Shown here: in pieces, positions 9,295-17,700 of the stretch
Layout of the letters: every line of letters begins with the position of its first letter
Numbering within the stretch: the first letter of the stretch is position 1
Assembly (NCBI RefSeq): GCF_030547545.1
Contig: NZ_JAUOQE010000011.1
Coordinates: 1-64,000 of the forward strand
Origin: Amphritea sp. 1_MG-2023
GTDB taxonomy: Bacteria; Pseudomonadota; Gammaproteobacteria; Pseudomonadales; Balneatricaceae
Direction of reading: 5' to 3'
DNA: 64,000 nt
Made by a program: the position numbers and the translations under genes
The notes under the pieces: generated by a model
The model's input: the letters and a program-made list of their open reading frames with translations, nothing else
Databases searched by the model: none
What the model was told of the DNA's origin: nothing

Positions 9295-9482
9295 TAAGGA
9301 AGGTGCGAATAAGTCAATTCAGAGAAGCTGGAGATCAAGGCAACCGTTACAGGCATACTGATTGTACGTCGAAAAATGTTAACGCTGAGATCCTGCTTCT
9401 CTGTAAGCCCCGAAGGGCGGATATTAGAATGGCCATTCTAATGTCCGCAGAGAACATAACGGACTTATTCGCACCTTCCCTA
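9295..9482. mobile_element. MITE-like element, copy C (188 bp) with nested module
   Basis: TA-flanked, terminal repeat AGGAAGGTGCGAATAAGTC and its complement. It contains an 84-bp module at 9320-9403 with its own 9-bp inverted ends CAGAGAAGC and GCTTCTCTG, the same module as in copies A and G. After it comes a near-palindrome, ATTAGAATGGCCATTCTAAT at 9423-9442. The element lies 150 bases upstream of the HlyD-like gene. Confidence 0.88.
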
Positions 9483-9632
9483 ATAGATCATCATTGGTAC
9501 GCGCTGTATGCTATGAGTTTAGGTTGTTTAGAACATGATAGCTTGAGAATCAACGTATTCGCGATTTCAGATTGTCAGTGGTAGGGGAATGGATAGATTT
9601 TGACTTCTTGTTGAAATTGAGGTGGAGAGTGA

Positions 9633-10892
9633 ATGCTAAATGACTGGCTAAAAACGGTTTGTTTAATGTTGAGTAAGGTTAAATTGGCGGCCGTATTTGA
9701 TGTGTCTAAAGGCATGCCGGATATGCTTTGCTGCTGGCCACAAGATCAAGGTGGCGCGGTGAGTCCGCTTGTCGCCCAAGTCGATTTAGCAATCACCAGT
9801 GATAACCCCGTGATTAGCTATCTCTCCATCGATGAGGGCGTTTGTGTTATTACTAAAAAGTTTACTGGCCCCGATGATCAAACGTTTGTCGTGCTGATTT
9901 GTTTTCCTGATTCAGGTGTTAGTCCCAAATATCAACTGTCACTGATCGATTGGAGCTTAGTTTGGTATCGATTATTAGTTAAAAACGCACATTCAGACCC
10001 CGTTGCATCCTCTGCCTCGATAGCATCAGATGCAAAGGCGAGCGAGCGGACTCCTATCTTGTTATGGATAGGCGATAAGTTACGTGCTTTTCGAGTATCT
10101 CTGTTGATCGCGTTATGCTTCTTAATGCTCTGCTTATTCTTGCCGGTGGATCACTCCATCAAGCCGCCGGTGGTGGTGGAGGGGCGCATTCAGCGCTCTA
10201 TTACAATCCCCGTCGATGGTGTTATTAAGACGATTGATGTGCAGGCCGGCGATATTATCAATGCAGGACAGTTGATTGCGTCTCTCGATGATGCCGAGAT
10301 CCGATTGCAGTTGGATCAACTGAAAAATGATGTCGCGGTGGCTGAAAAACAACATCGGCAAGCGCTGGCTCAACTGAAATATGCAGAAGCTCAGCAGTTT
10401 TCATTGCAAGGTGATATCGCCAATATTGATATGCAACTGTTGCAGCAGAAACTTAGCCGCTTAGCGTTACGCGCCCCCATCACAGGTCAGATTATTAGTG
10501 GTGATATGGGCCGCGCCATGGGTTCCGTTGTTAAACAGGGGCAGGTGTTATTTGAAATGGCACCCGTTGGACAGTATCGGATCGTGTTTGAGGTGGATGA
10601 AGCGGATATTCGTTATGTCAGTAAGGGAAATACAGGCGAGATACTCTTAACAGGGCTGGGAAATCGCGCCTATCCGGTGGTCTTAGATACGGTGTCATCG
10701 GTGTTTACGGCGCAACCAGGGCAGCGTTTTTATCGTGTTGAGGGGCATATAGAGGGCGATATTAGCAAGGATATTCGGCCGGGTATGAAGGGTGTAGCTG
10801 ATCTTATCGTGGGCCGTAAGCGGCTCGGAGAGATCTTGTTTGGCCCATTAATGCATTGGCTGCGGCTTAAAAGTTGGCAATGGTTACCATGA
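9633..10892 (+). CDS. HlyD/biotin-lipoyl membrane-fusion adaptor with N-terminal cytoplasmic domain
   Basis: 419 residues. Residues 1-130 look like a soluble, possibly GAF-like, domain of uncertain family. One membrane helix follows near 152-172 (LLIALCFLMLCLFLPV), then an HlyD-type adaptor: a lipoyl half (PVDGVIKTIDVQAGDIINAGQ), a coiled-coil hairpin rich in Gln and Ala (about 225-270), the second lipoyl half (RAPITGQIISGDMGRAM) and a beta-barrel ending IRPGMKGVADLIVGRK. The ATG follows GGTGGAGAG. It overlaps the next gene by ATGA, so the two are probably translationally coupled. Role inferred: periplasmic adaptor for a substrate encoded in the same operon. No ABC transporter or outer-membrane channel gene is adjacent. 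Confidence 0.8.
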   Translation: MLNDWLKTVCLMLSKVKLAAVFDVSKGMPDMLCCWPQDQGGAVSPLVAQVDLAITSDNPVISYLSIDEGVCVITKKFTGPDDQTFVVLICFPDSGVSPKYQLSLIDWSLVWYRLLVKNAHSDPVASSASIASDAKASERTPILLWIGDKLRAFRVSLLIALCFLMLCLFLPVDHSIKPPVVVEGRIQRSITIPVDGVIKTIDVQAGDIINAGQLIASLDDAEIRLQLDQLKNDVAVAEKQHRQALAQLKYAEAQQFSLQGDIANIDMQLLQQKLSRLALRAPITGQIISGDMGRAMGSVVKQGQVLFEMAPVGQYRIVFEVDEADIRYVSKGNTGEILLTGLGNRAYPVVLDTVSSVFTAQPGQRFYRVEGHIEGDISKDIRPGMKGVADLIVGRKRLGEILFGPLMHWLRLKSWQWLP

Positions 10893-13042
10893 ATCAAAAT
10901 GCGCTAGGGTTAGCCACTGTTGATGGTTTATGGCAACAGCTGAAAAATGCTCAGTTAGTGTGTGTGCCGGGGATTAAATGTACGCATCGCACCGATGGCG
11001 GTGCTTCTTGGTGGTTAATTCAGGCGCCGGGCGCTGAAAATCAATACCGTATCGATGATCTGACACATGCGGTTCTACAGCGCCTTAATGGACGTATTAG
11101 CTTAGAAAAAATCTGTTTGAATGAGCAACTGACGGTCTCTGAGCATGAGTTGGCAGAGCAGTTTTCTCGCTTAATCGAAATAGGGATCGTGCGACCGGTT
11201 AGCAACGGGATAGCAGCGCCTGAAGAACCTCAGCCGAGGCCGGCTAAACGATCATTTAATCCTACAGGTTTTGTTTTTTTTACCTTTAATCCCGACCCGC
11301 TATTAAGAAAACTGTCACCGCTGTGTCGTCTTCTGTTTAATCCGTTGTTTGCCGTGATCTGGTGCGTGATGATTGGCTTAGGTGTTTTTTTATGGCTGGA
11401 TCATCACACTGAACTCTCTGCATATCTGACGATGCGGGCAGCAGATCCGCTGTATATTTTTTGGTTTTGGGCGGTTTATCCTATTTTGAAGGCGGTGCAT
11501 GAAGTGGCGCATGGGCTTGCGGTCTGGCAGGGCGGTGGCCGAGTAAGGAAAGCCGGTTTGATGTTACTGGTTTTTATTCCCGTTCCCTTTGTAGATGCCT
11601 CAGATAGTTCACACTTTTCCAGCAAACGACAACGTATGTTGGTGGCGGCGGCAGGTATGATGGCCGAGATGCTGCTTGCTGCTGTTGGTTTGCTGGTTTG
11701 GTGTATGAGTGAACAGGCTATATTGCAAGAAATTGGGTTTATCGTGGCGGTAACAGGCTCGATATCCACTGTTTTGTTTAATGCGAATCCGCTATTGCGC
11801 TTCGATGGCTATTACTTATTTTCTGATTGGATTGAAGTGCCTAATCTCGCTTCTCGGGCGCAGCTGTTGTTACGCTATATTTTGTTTACTCGAGTATTTG
11901 GGCTGCAGGTTGAGAAATCAATCGATTATCAACCTCGAGAGATGAAGTGGCTGCTGCTGTATGGTCCCGCCGCGCTATGCTATCGATTATTTATCATTAT
12001 GGTTATCGCCGCCTTAGTGAGTGATTACTTGTTGTGGTTAGGCGTTTGTATCGCCGTTTGGGCGCTCTGGGTTCAGTTATTCAAACCATTAGGTTGTTTT
12101 GCTTATGACCTTTGGCAAACGGCGCGTCATCAAAGACGGGTTCAACGCGTTGTCTATGCGATGTTAGTGGCATTCATGCTGGTTATGGGCATTTTATTTA
12201 TACCTTTTCAAATGACGTTAATCGCTAAAGGAGTTATTGTATTACCTGAGCGATCGCAATTACGTTCGATTACAGAGGGCACGGTTACTCAGTTACATGT
12301 GCCGTCGGGGCGTCATATTAATCAAGGTGATTTAGTGTTGGCCTTACGTAATCCCGATTTATTGGCGCAGCGGGATAAGCTTAGGGCTGAATTGAAGATT
12401 AAGGAGAATATACGTCATTCAGCGTTGCTGGGTGAACCTCAACGAGCTCCTTTGTTGCTTGAGCAGATCGCTTCTTTGCAGAAAGAGCTTGATCATGTGA
12501 ATGACAAGGTTGCAGGGTTAGCAATCCACGCATCTCAATCCGGTGTGTTAGTGATTGATCGCTGGCAGGATTTCGAGGGACGTTACGTTAACAAGGGTGA
12601 ACTGCTGGGGTTTGTCTATCAACCGGGTGCCTTTGAGGTGCAGGTGGTTGTTTCTGTTGCTCAAGCCGAGCGGCTGAAGAGAGAGGGGGTCACGGCGCAA
12701 GTGCGCTTTGCCAGCTATCCGGATCACACCATTACCGTGAAAAACATAAGAGCCGTGCCTCAAGCGATACATTATCTGCCTGACGCGGTATTGGGATCGG
12801 CTTACGGTGGCGATTTATTAGTTGATATGACGGATGATTCTAAAGTAAAAATGATACATCCTATGATTCAATTCAATCTGGAACTGCCCATCGACAGTGC
12901 AGATGAGCTTTTGGCTGATGACGCGTTTGATAACCGCGTGCCAGCAAAGACGGTTTTGATCAAGTTCAATCATAGTCCTCACAGTTTTGCTGGCGAGTTA
13001 GTCTATAGGTTGCGTGAATTTTTGTTTGAAAAAATGCTTTAG
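10889..13042 (+). CDS. PqqD/RRE-like + M50 site-2 metalloprotease + HlyD-like fusion protein
   Basis: 717 residues from the ATG at 10889, which overlaps the previous stop as ATGA; an in-frame ATG at 10880 is an alternative. Three parts can be read. Residues 1-110 have the winged-helix pattern of PqqD-like RiPP-recognition elements (YRIDDLTHAVLQRLNGRISL, then LAEQFSRLIEIGIVRPV). Residues 140-440 are a polytopic M50 zinc protease with H204-E-V-A-H208 and the third ligand motif NPLLRFDGYYL (Asp306). Residues about 440-717 have another membrane helix, then an HlyD-like lipoyl/barrel region (ITEGTVTQLHVPSGRHINQGD; SVAQAERLKREGVTAQVRFASYP). Similar proteins are annotated as putative peptide zinc metalloproteases. 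I infer that it recognises, cleaves or passes on a partner protein, most likely the giant protein two genes downstream. Confidence 0.82.
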   Translation: MNQNALGLATVDGLWQQLKNAQLVCVPGIKCTHRTDGGASWWLIQAPGAENQYRIDDLTHAVLQRLNGRISLEKICLNEQLTVSEHELAEQFSRLIEIGIVRPVSNGIAAPEEPQPRPAKRSFNPTGFVFFTFNPDPLLRKLSPLCRLLFNPLFAVIWCVMIGLGVFLWLDHHTELSAYLTMRAADPLYIFWFWAVYPILKAVHEVAHGLAVWQGGGRVRKAGLMLLVFIPVPFVDASDSSHFSSKRQRMLVAAAGMMAEMLLAAVGLLVWCMSEQAILQEIGFIVAVTGSISTVLFNANPLLRFDGYYLFSDWIEVPNLASRAQLLLRYILFTRVFGLQVEKSIDYQPREMKWLLLYGPAALCYRLFIIMVIAALVSDYLLWLGVCIAVWALWVQLFKPLGCFAYDLWQTARHQRRVQRVVYAMLVAFMLVMGILFIPFQMTLIAKGVIVLPERSQLRSITEGTVTQLHVPSGRHINQGDLVLALRNPDLLAQRDKLRAELKIKENIRHSALLGEPQRAPLLLEQIASLQKELDHVNDKVAGLAIHASQSGVLVIDRWQDFEGRYVNKGELLGFVYQPGAFEVQVVVSVAQAERLKREGVTAQVRFASYPDHTITVKNIRAVPQAIHYLPDAVLGSAYGGDLLVDMTDDSKVKMIHPMIQFNLELPIDSADELLADDAFDNRVPAKTVLIKFNHSPHSFAGELVYRLREFLFEKML

Positions 13043-13060
13043 TCTCGGGTGATAGAAAAT

Positions 13061-14548
13061 ATGAAGCAAAACAATAGGAAGGAATCTGATTTGAGATCGT
13101 TGATCTGTTTTTTTATTTGTTTTGGGGGCATGTTTACGCCCGTGATGGCTGATTCTGAGCAGCATGATTCATTGCCGGCTTTGGATTGCATTATTAACCC
13201 TTCTCAAAGTATTGAATTGAGTGCTTCCTCTCCAGGCGTTATTAAAGAACTGTTGGTAAAGCGGGGTGAGCAAGTCACAAAAGGGCAAACCATCGCTAGG
13301 CTCGATGATCGCGTCGAGTTGGCTTCTGTGCAATTGGCGAAAGCGCGAGCGGCCATTGAATCTGATTTAGACGGTGGCTTGATCAACCTTAGCTATGATC
13401 GTTTAGCGCTGCAGCGAGTGAGCGATCTGTTTGTCACCAAGGCGGTGTCTTCTCAAGAAAATGAACAGGCCGAACGCTCGGTTAAATTGTCCTCGGCGTC
13501 AGTCAAACAGGCAAAAGAGCAGCGAGAAATCAGAGGCTTAGAGCTACAGAGAGCAGAAGCCTTATTAAACCAACGTATTATTACTAGCCCTATTGATGGC
13601 GTTGTGCAGCGAAATTTTAAGTATCAGGGTGAATACATTGATGCCGACCCAGTGGTGAGACTGGTTGCCTTAAATCCTCTACATATCGAGACCATGGTGC
13701 CGGTGCAGTTTTTTGGTAAGTTGAGGCTGGGTTACCTCGCGGATGTGTATCCTGAGGTCGACGATCAGCATGCAAGGGTTGCCCGAGTCGTTGCGATCGA
13801 CCCGGTAGGGGATGTGGGTAGTAGCGCATTTGGTGTACAGCTAGAAATGGATAACCCTTCGCTAGCGGTGCCCGCGGGTATTAAATGTGATATTCAGTTC
13901 ACCGGTCAAACCGTCGTGAAGGCTGCGAAGGATGCGAATGAGAGTGATGCAGGAGTGGCTCCGCAAGCATCAATAGAACCGCAGTCAATAATAGAAGCGC
14001 AGCCATTATCACCGATCGACAACAGCGATAAGTCGATTAATGATAAACAATCGTCTGAGGCACTAATGGTCGCTGATGATACTGATGTGATTACAGACAA
14101 GGTTGAGCCTGTAAACCTGCCGCCAAACGATATAGAAGCGGCATCACCCGTATTGCTTGGTGATTTCAGTGAAAAGCAGGCCAAAGAGATTATTCAACAA
14201 TTAGAATTGGCATCGATTGAATTTCAGACTGAGGTTCAAGAGATCAAAGAGAATATCGGTTATATTGTTTTGTTGAGAGGGGATATTAAGGCCCTTAAAA
14301 AAGCAGCTAACTATATGCGAGCGCAAAACGTGCAGAATGTCGAATATATAGGTTATGGTGCATACAAAGGAACGGTATCGTTAGGTGTATTTGATAATAC
14401 AACATCGGCTAACAATCGCATTCGACTCGCGGCAGAATTAGGTTATCAGGCAGAGAGGGTAACCCGTTATCGAAGCAATAAGCGGATCAGCATTTATACT
14501 CATCGATCTGAAGGAGATCAGACGTTACGCACATTAGGTCTGTTATAA
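13061..14548 (+). CDS. Periplasmic HlyD/RND-type adaptor with C-terminal SPOR domain
   Basis: 495 residues from ATG 13061, chosen because GGGTGA lies 8 bases upstream and the result begins with a signal peptide (LRSLICFFICFGGMFTPVMA, then DSEQ); an in-frame GTG at 13049 is the alternative. Residues about 45-290 form an RND/HlyD-type adaptor: lipoyl half-motif SPGVIKELLVKRGEQVTKGQ, a coiled coil to about 170, ITSPIDGVVQRNFKYQGEYI, then the barrel. A 100-residue acidic, low-complexity linker follows. The last 100 residues (FQTEVQEIKENIGYIVLLRG through RLAAELGYQAERVTRYR) have the SPOR-domain layout. SPOR domains bind denuded septal peptidoglycan, so this adaptor may be tethered to the cell wall. 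The combination with an adaptor is unusual to me. It is followed by tandem repeats, then the giant protein. Confidence 0.8.
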   Translation: MKQNNRKESDLRSLICFFICFGGMFTPVMADSEQHDSLPALDCIINPSQSIELSASSPGVIKELLVKRGEQVTKGQTIARLDDRVELASVQLAKARAAIESDLDGGLINLSYDRLALQRVSDLFVTKAVSSQENEQAERSVKLSSASVKQAKEQREIRGLELQRAEALLNQRIITSPIDGVVQRNFKYQGEYIDADPVVRLVALNPLHIETMVPVQFFGKLRLGYLADVYPEVDDQHARVARVVAIDPVGDVGSSAFGVQLEMDNPSLAVPAGIKCDIQFTGQTVVKAAKDANESDAGVAPQASIEPQSIIEAQPLSPIDNSDKSINDKQSSEALMVADDTDVITDKVEPVNLPPNDIEAASPVLLGDFSEKQAKEIIQQLELASIEFQTEVQEIKENIGYIVLLRGDIKALKKAANYMRAQNVQNVEYIGYGAYKGTVSLGVFDNTTSANNRIRLAAELGYQAERVTRYRSNKRISIYTHRSEGDQTLRTLGLL

Positions 14549-14557
14549 TGGCTTAAG

Positions 14558-14632
14558 TTTTAAGGGTTTAGATTTTAAGGGTTTAGATTTTAAGGGTTTA
14601 GATTTTAAGGGTTTAGATTTTAAGAGCTTAGA
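14558..14632. repeat. Five tandem 15-bp repeats
   Basis: Four exact copies of TTTTAAGGGTTTAGA (14558-14617) and a fifth with two changes (14618-14632), starting 10 bases after the adaptor stop codon. Each unit contains stop codons, so it is not coding in that frame. The array separates the adaptor genes from the giant-protein gene and could vary in copy number by slippage. Confidence 0.95.
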
Positions 14633-14723
14633 TAGCCAATGACGGGCTTTCAAACAGCTCGTGTTGATCGTTTAATGGCTATGGATAGCTTGATGTTTGA
14701 GAGATTAGCAGCGTGAGAGTTTG

Positions 14724-14737
14724 ATCGTCATGACGAT
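14724..14737. promoter_or_regulatory. 14-bp perfect palindrome before the giant-protein gene
   Basis: ATCGTCATGACGAT is an exact palindrome 23 bases upstream of the start codon, just before the ribosome site GGAGG. It is operator-like in position, but no cognate regulator is known. Low confidence as a regulatory site. Confidence 0.35.
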
Positions 14738-14760
14738 GCAAGGAATAGACTGGAGGTCTG

Positions 14761-17700
14761 ATGTCAAAGTCATATATTAAGAGTCGTTCAGACAGAGTGC
14801 TTTTGCTGGAACGAGCAGAGCCACGCTTGTTATTATCGGCCGACCCAGTTTCCACTATGCTGTCTGTTGCCATGGATTACGCTGATGAGCTCGATAACGA
14901 TAGCATTGTCAGCCTAGATCAACTCACCCTGACAGCGTTTCCTCAACCTGCTTCGGCTCACTCAGCCGAAAACCTGATGCCGAGTCTATCTGCTGCTGAC
15001 GTTAATGACGCTAGTGATATGTCGTATCCTCCGGCGCTTTCGTCTGCTAACGAGTTTAATGATGCGGCGGATAGTGATCTAGGTAGTGATATCAGTGCTG
15101 ATTTGAATGCTGATTTAAGTCGTGCGTTGAACGAAACGACATCGGTGACAGAGTTGATTATTGTCGATAGCCGAGTGGAGGATGCCGCTACTTTATTAGA
15201 GGGCATCAATTCCAACGATGACGCCATTACTCTCTTCATCAATCCCGATAAGGATGGCATCGATAGCATCACTACAGCATTAAGTGAATACTCCGGTATC
15301 GAAACGATTCATTTAATCAGTCATGGTGACGACGGCGAGCTGCAACTAGGCAGCAGCTTATTGAGTAGTGATACGCTGAATCAATATGCGGATCAACTGA
15401 GCAGCTGGCAAGCCTCATTGACCGATGATGCCGATATTCTCCTTTATGGTTGTAATGTCGCTCAGACATCTGACGGTGAAGCGTTTGTACAGGCGCTCGC
15501 GGGCTTAACCTCGGCGGATATCGCCGCCAGTGATGATCTCACTGGACATGAAACGCTGAGTGGTGATTGGCAACTCGAATATCAGGTCGGACAGATAGAC
15601 AGCGTTATCTCGGTTGATCTGGCGACCCAACAGAGCTGGACGGGGGTGTTGGCAGGCAATCTCTGGATATCGACTGATGGTGATGTCAGTGGGGAAATCG
15701 ATCCATTCCTTCCTTCTGCTTGGGGGAATAGTGACGTGCTGGATTTTGAACCGGCGCCACTTATCGGCTATGGCTCTACTACGAGTACCTTGGAGATAGT
15801 GACAAGTGTTTTCGATATTGAGACTTTCACCGACAACACCAATGTAGACGCCATACACTATGTGACCACCGATATCAGTGTTGGTAGCGGCACCTCGATC
15901 GATCTTCAAAGTGGCGATGTACTGCTGTCGCTCTCTAGCGATAAAACGCTGACCAGCACCAATAGCTTAAGTGTTAAAGATGAAGATGTTTTCATCTTTC
16001 GGCCTGATGTAGCCGGAGACTATAGCGCTGGCACTTTTTCATTATTATTTTCCAATCCGTCAGGTAAAGACCTCAAAGGGATCACGCTGGTCGAAGAGAC
16101 CACTATTGTCGGGGATACCAGCCTGCAAGCCGGTTCATTTCTATTCACTGTCACCGGTGACGGCAGCGGTGATTACGGTATTTACACATTCGACCCTGGC
16201 GACCTGACAGTAGACCCAGCCGATGGTGTCGTCACCACGTTGGTTGATGGCACTGAAGAAGATATATTTGGCGATGATATATTTCCCGACAAACCGGTTG
16301 GCATTGAGCTAGTAGAAAATGATTATTCAGTGGGCGGTGTCGACTTAGAGGCGGGCACTATTCTGCTAACATTCGATGGCGATAACGGGGTTGCTGGTTT
16401 AGGTGAAAGACAGGATGTGTTAGCCGTGAATCTAACTCAAACCACGTTAGTGAGCGGATCAACAGATGGCACGGTGTCTCTGTTTTTCGATGGCTCAGAC
16501 ATCGGCTTGACTTCAAACGTTCAAAGCCTGAATGCGATCACGTTCACTGACTTCCAAGGCCCTGCAACGGTGAATGCATCGCCCACGGGGAGTTTGGATA
16601 TCAATGGTACATTAACAGAAGATCAGACTTTGACATTGGATGTCAGTAGTTTAGATGATGCCGATGGTTTGGGGTCATTTAGTTATCAGTGGCAGCGGGA
16701 TGGGGTCACCATTGCTGATGCAACAGGCGATAACTATACGCTGGTGGCGGCCGATGTTGGGGCTTCAATTAGCGCGTTGGTTAGTTATACCGATGGTGGA
16801 GGCACTCAGGAGGTCGTCATGAGTGCAAGCACGGGGCTTGTGACGGTCGCGAATGATCCTATCAGCGGCTTGCCTCAGGTCAATGGCAGTACCATGGAAA
16901 ACCAACAACTGACGGCCAATACAAGCGGTATCAGCGATGCCAACGGCCTGAGTAATAGCTTCACCTATCAATGGCAACGTTCTGCCGATGGCATCACTTG
17001 GAGTGATATCAGCGGCGCCACGAGTGACACCTACATTCTAGATGATCCGGATGTGGGGCAGTACATGCGGGTATCGGTGAGTATTACGGATGATGACGGT
17101 TTCGATGAAGGCCCCCTATTCAGTAGTGCTGTTGGCACTATTAATAGCGTTAACGATTCGATCGTTGGCCTACCGAGCATCAGCGGTACCGCTAGCGAAG
17201 ATGAAACCCTTACCGCCGATATCAGCGCTATCAGCGATCCTGACGGCCTGAGCAATAGCTTCAACTATCAATGGCAACGGTCCGCCGATGGTGTCACTTG
17301 GAGCGATATCAGTGGGGCGACGAGCAGTACTTACACTTTAGATGATCCCGATGTCGGCCAACAAATTCGGGTAAGCGTGAGCATCACCGATGATCAGGGC
17401 TTCAATGAAGGGCCGTTGAATAGCGCTGCCACCGCGGCCGTCACCGCTGTGAATGATCCGATTGCTGGCCTACCGAGTATCAGCGGCACCGCCACCGAAG
17501 ATGAAACCCTCACCGCCGATATCAGCGCTATCAGCGATCCTGATGGGTTGAGTAATAGCTTTAGCTATCAATGGCAGCGGTCTGCCGATGGTTTTACCTG
17601 GAGTGATATCACTGGGGCGACCGGTAACACTTACATGCTCGATGATCCCGATGTGGGTCAGCAGGTGCGGGTGAGCGTGAGTATCACCGATGATCAGGGC

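Larger units (their letters stand above)
8708..9632. other. Long gene-poor region before the giant-protein operon
   Basis: 925 bases between divergent genes. It holds a 12-bp hairpin at 8809-8840 and a complete mobile element at 9295-9482. The minus-strand frame 8806-8991 (61 codons) ends inside the hairpin, lacks a clear ribosome site and shows no family features. Promoters for both flanking genes should lie here, but none is convincing by eye. Confidence 0.6.

Noticed and set aside
9633-13042. RiPP biosynthesis cluster suggested by the PqqD-like + M50 protein
   Set aside because: No precursor peptide, radical SAM or other modifying enzyme is nearby; the neighbouring giant protein is a better client.
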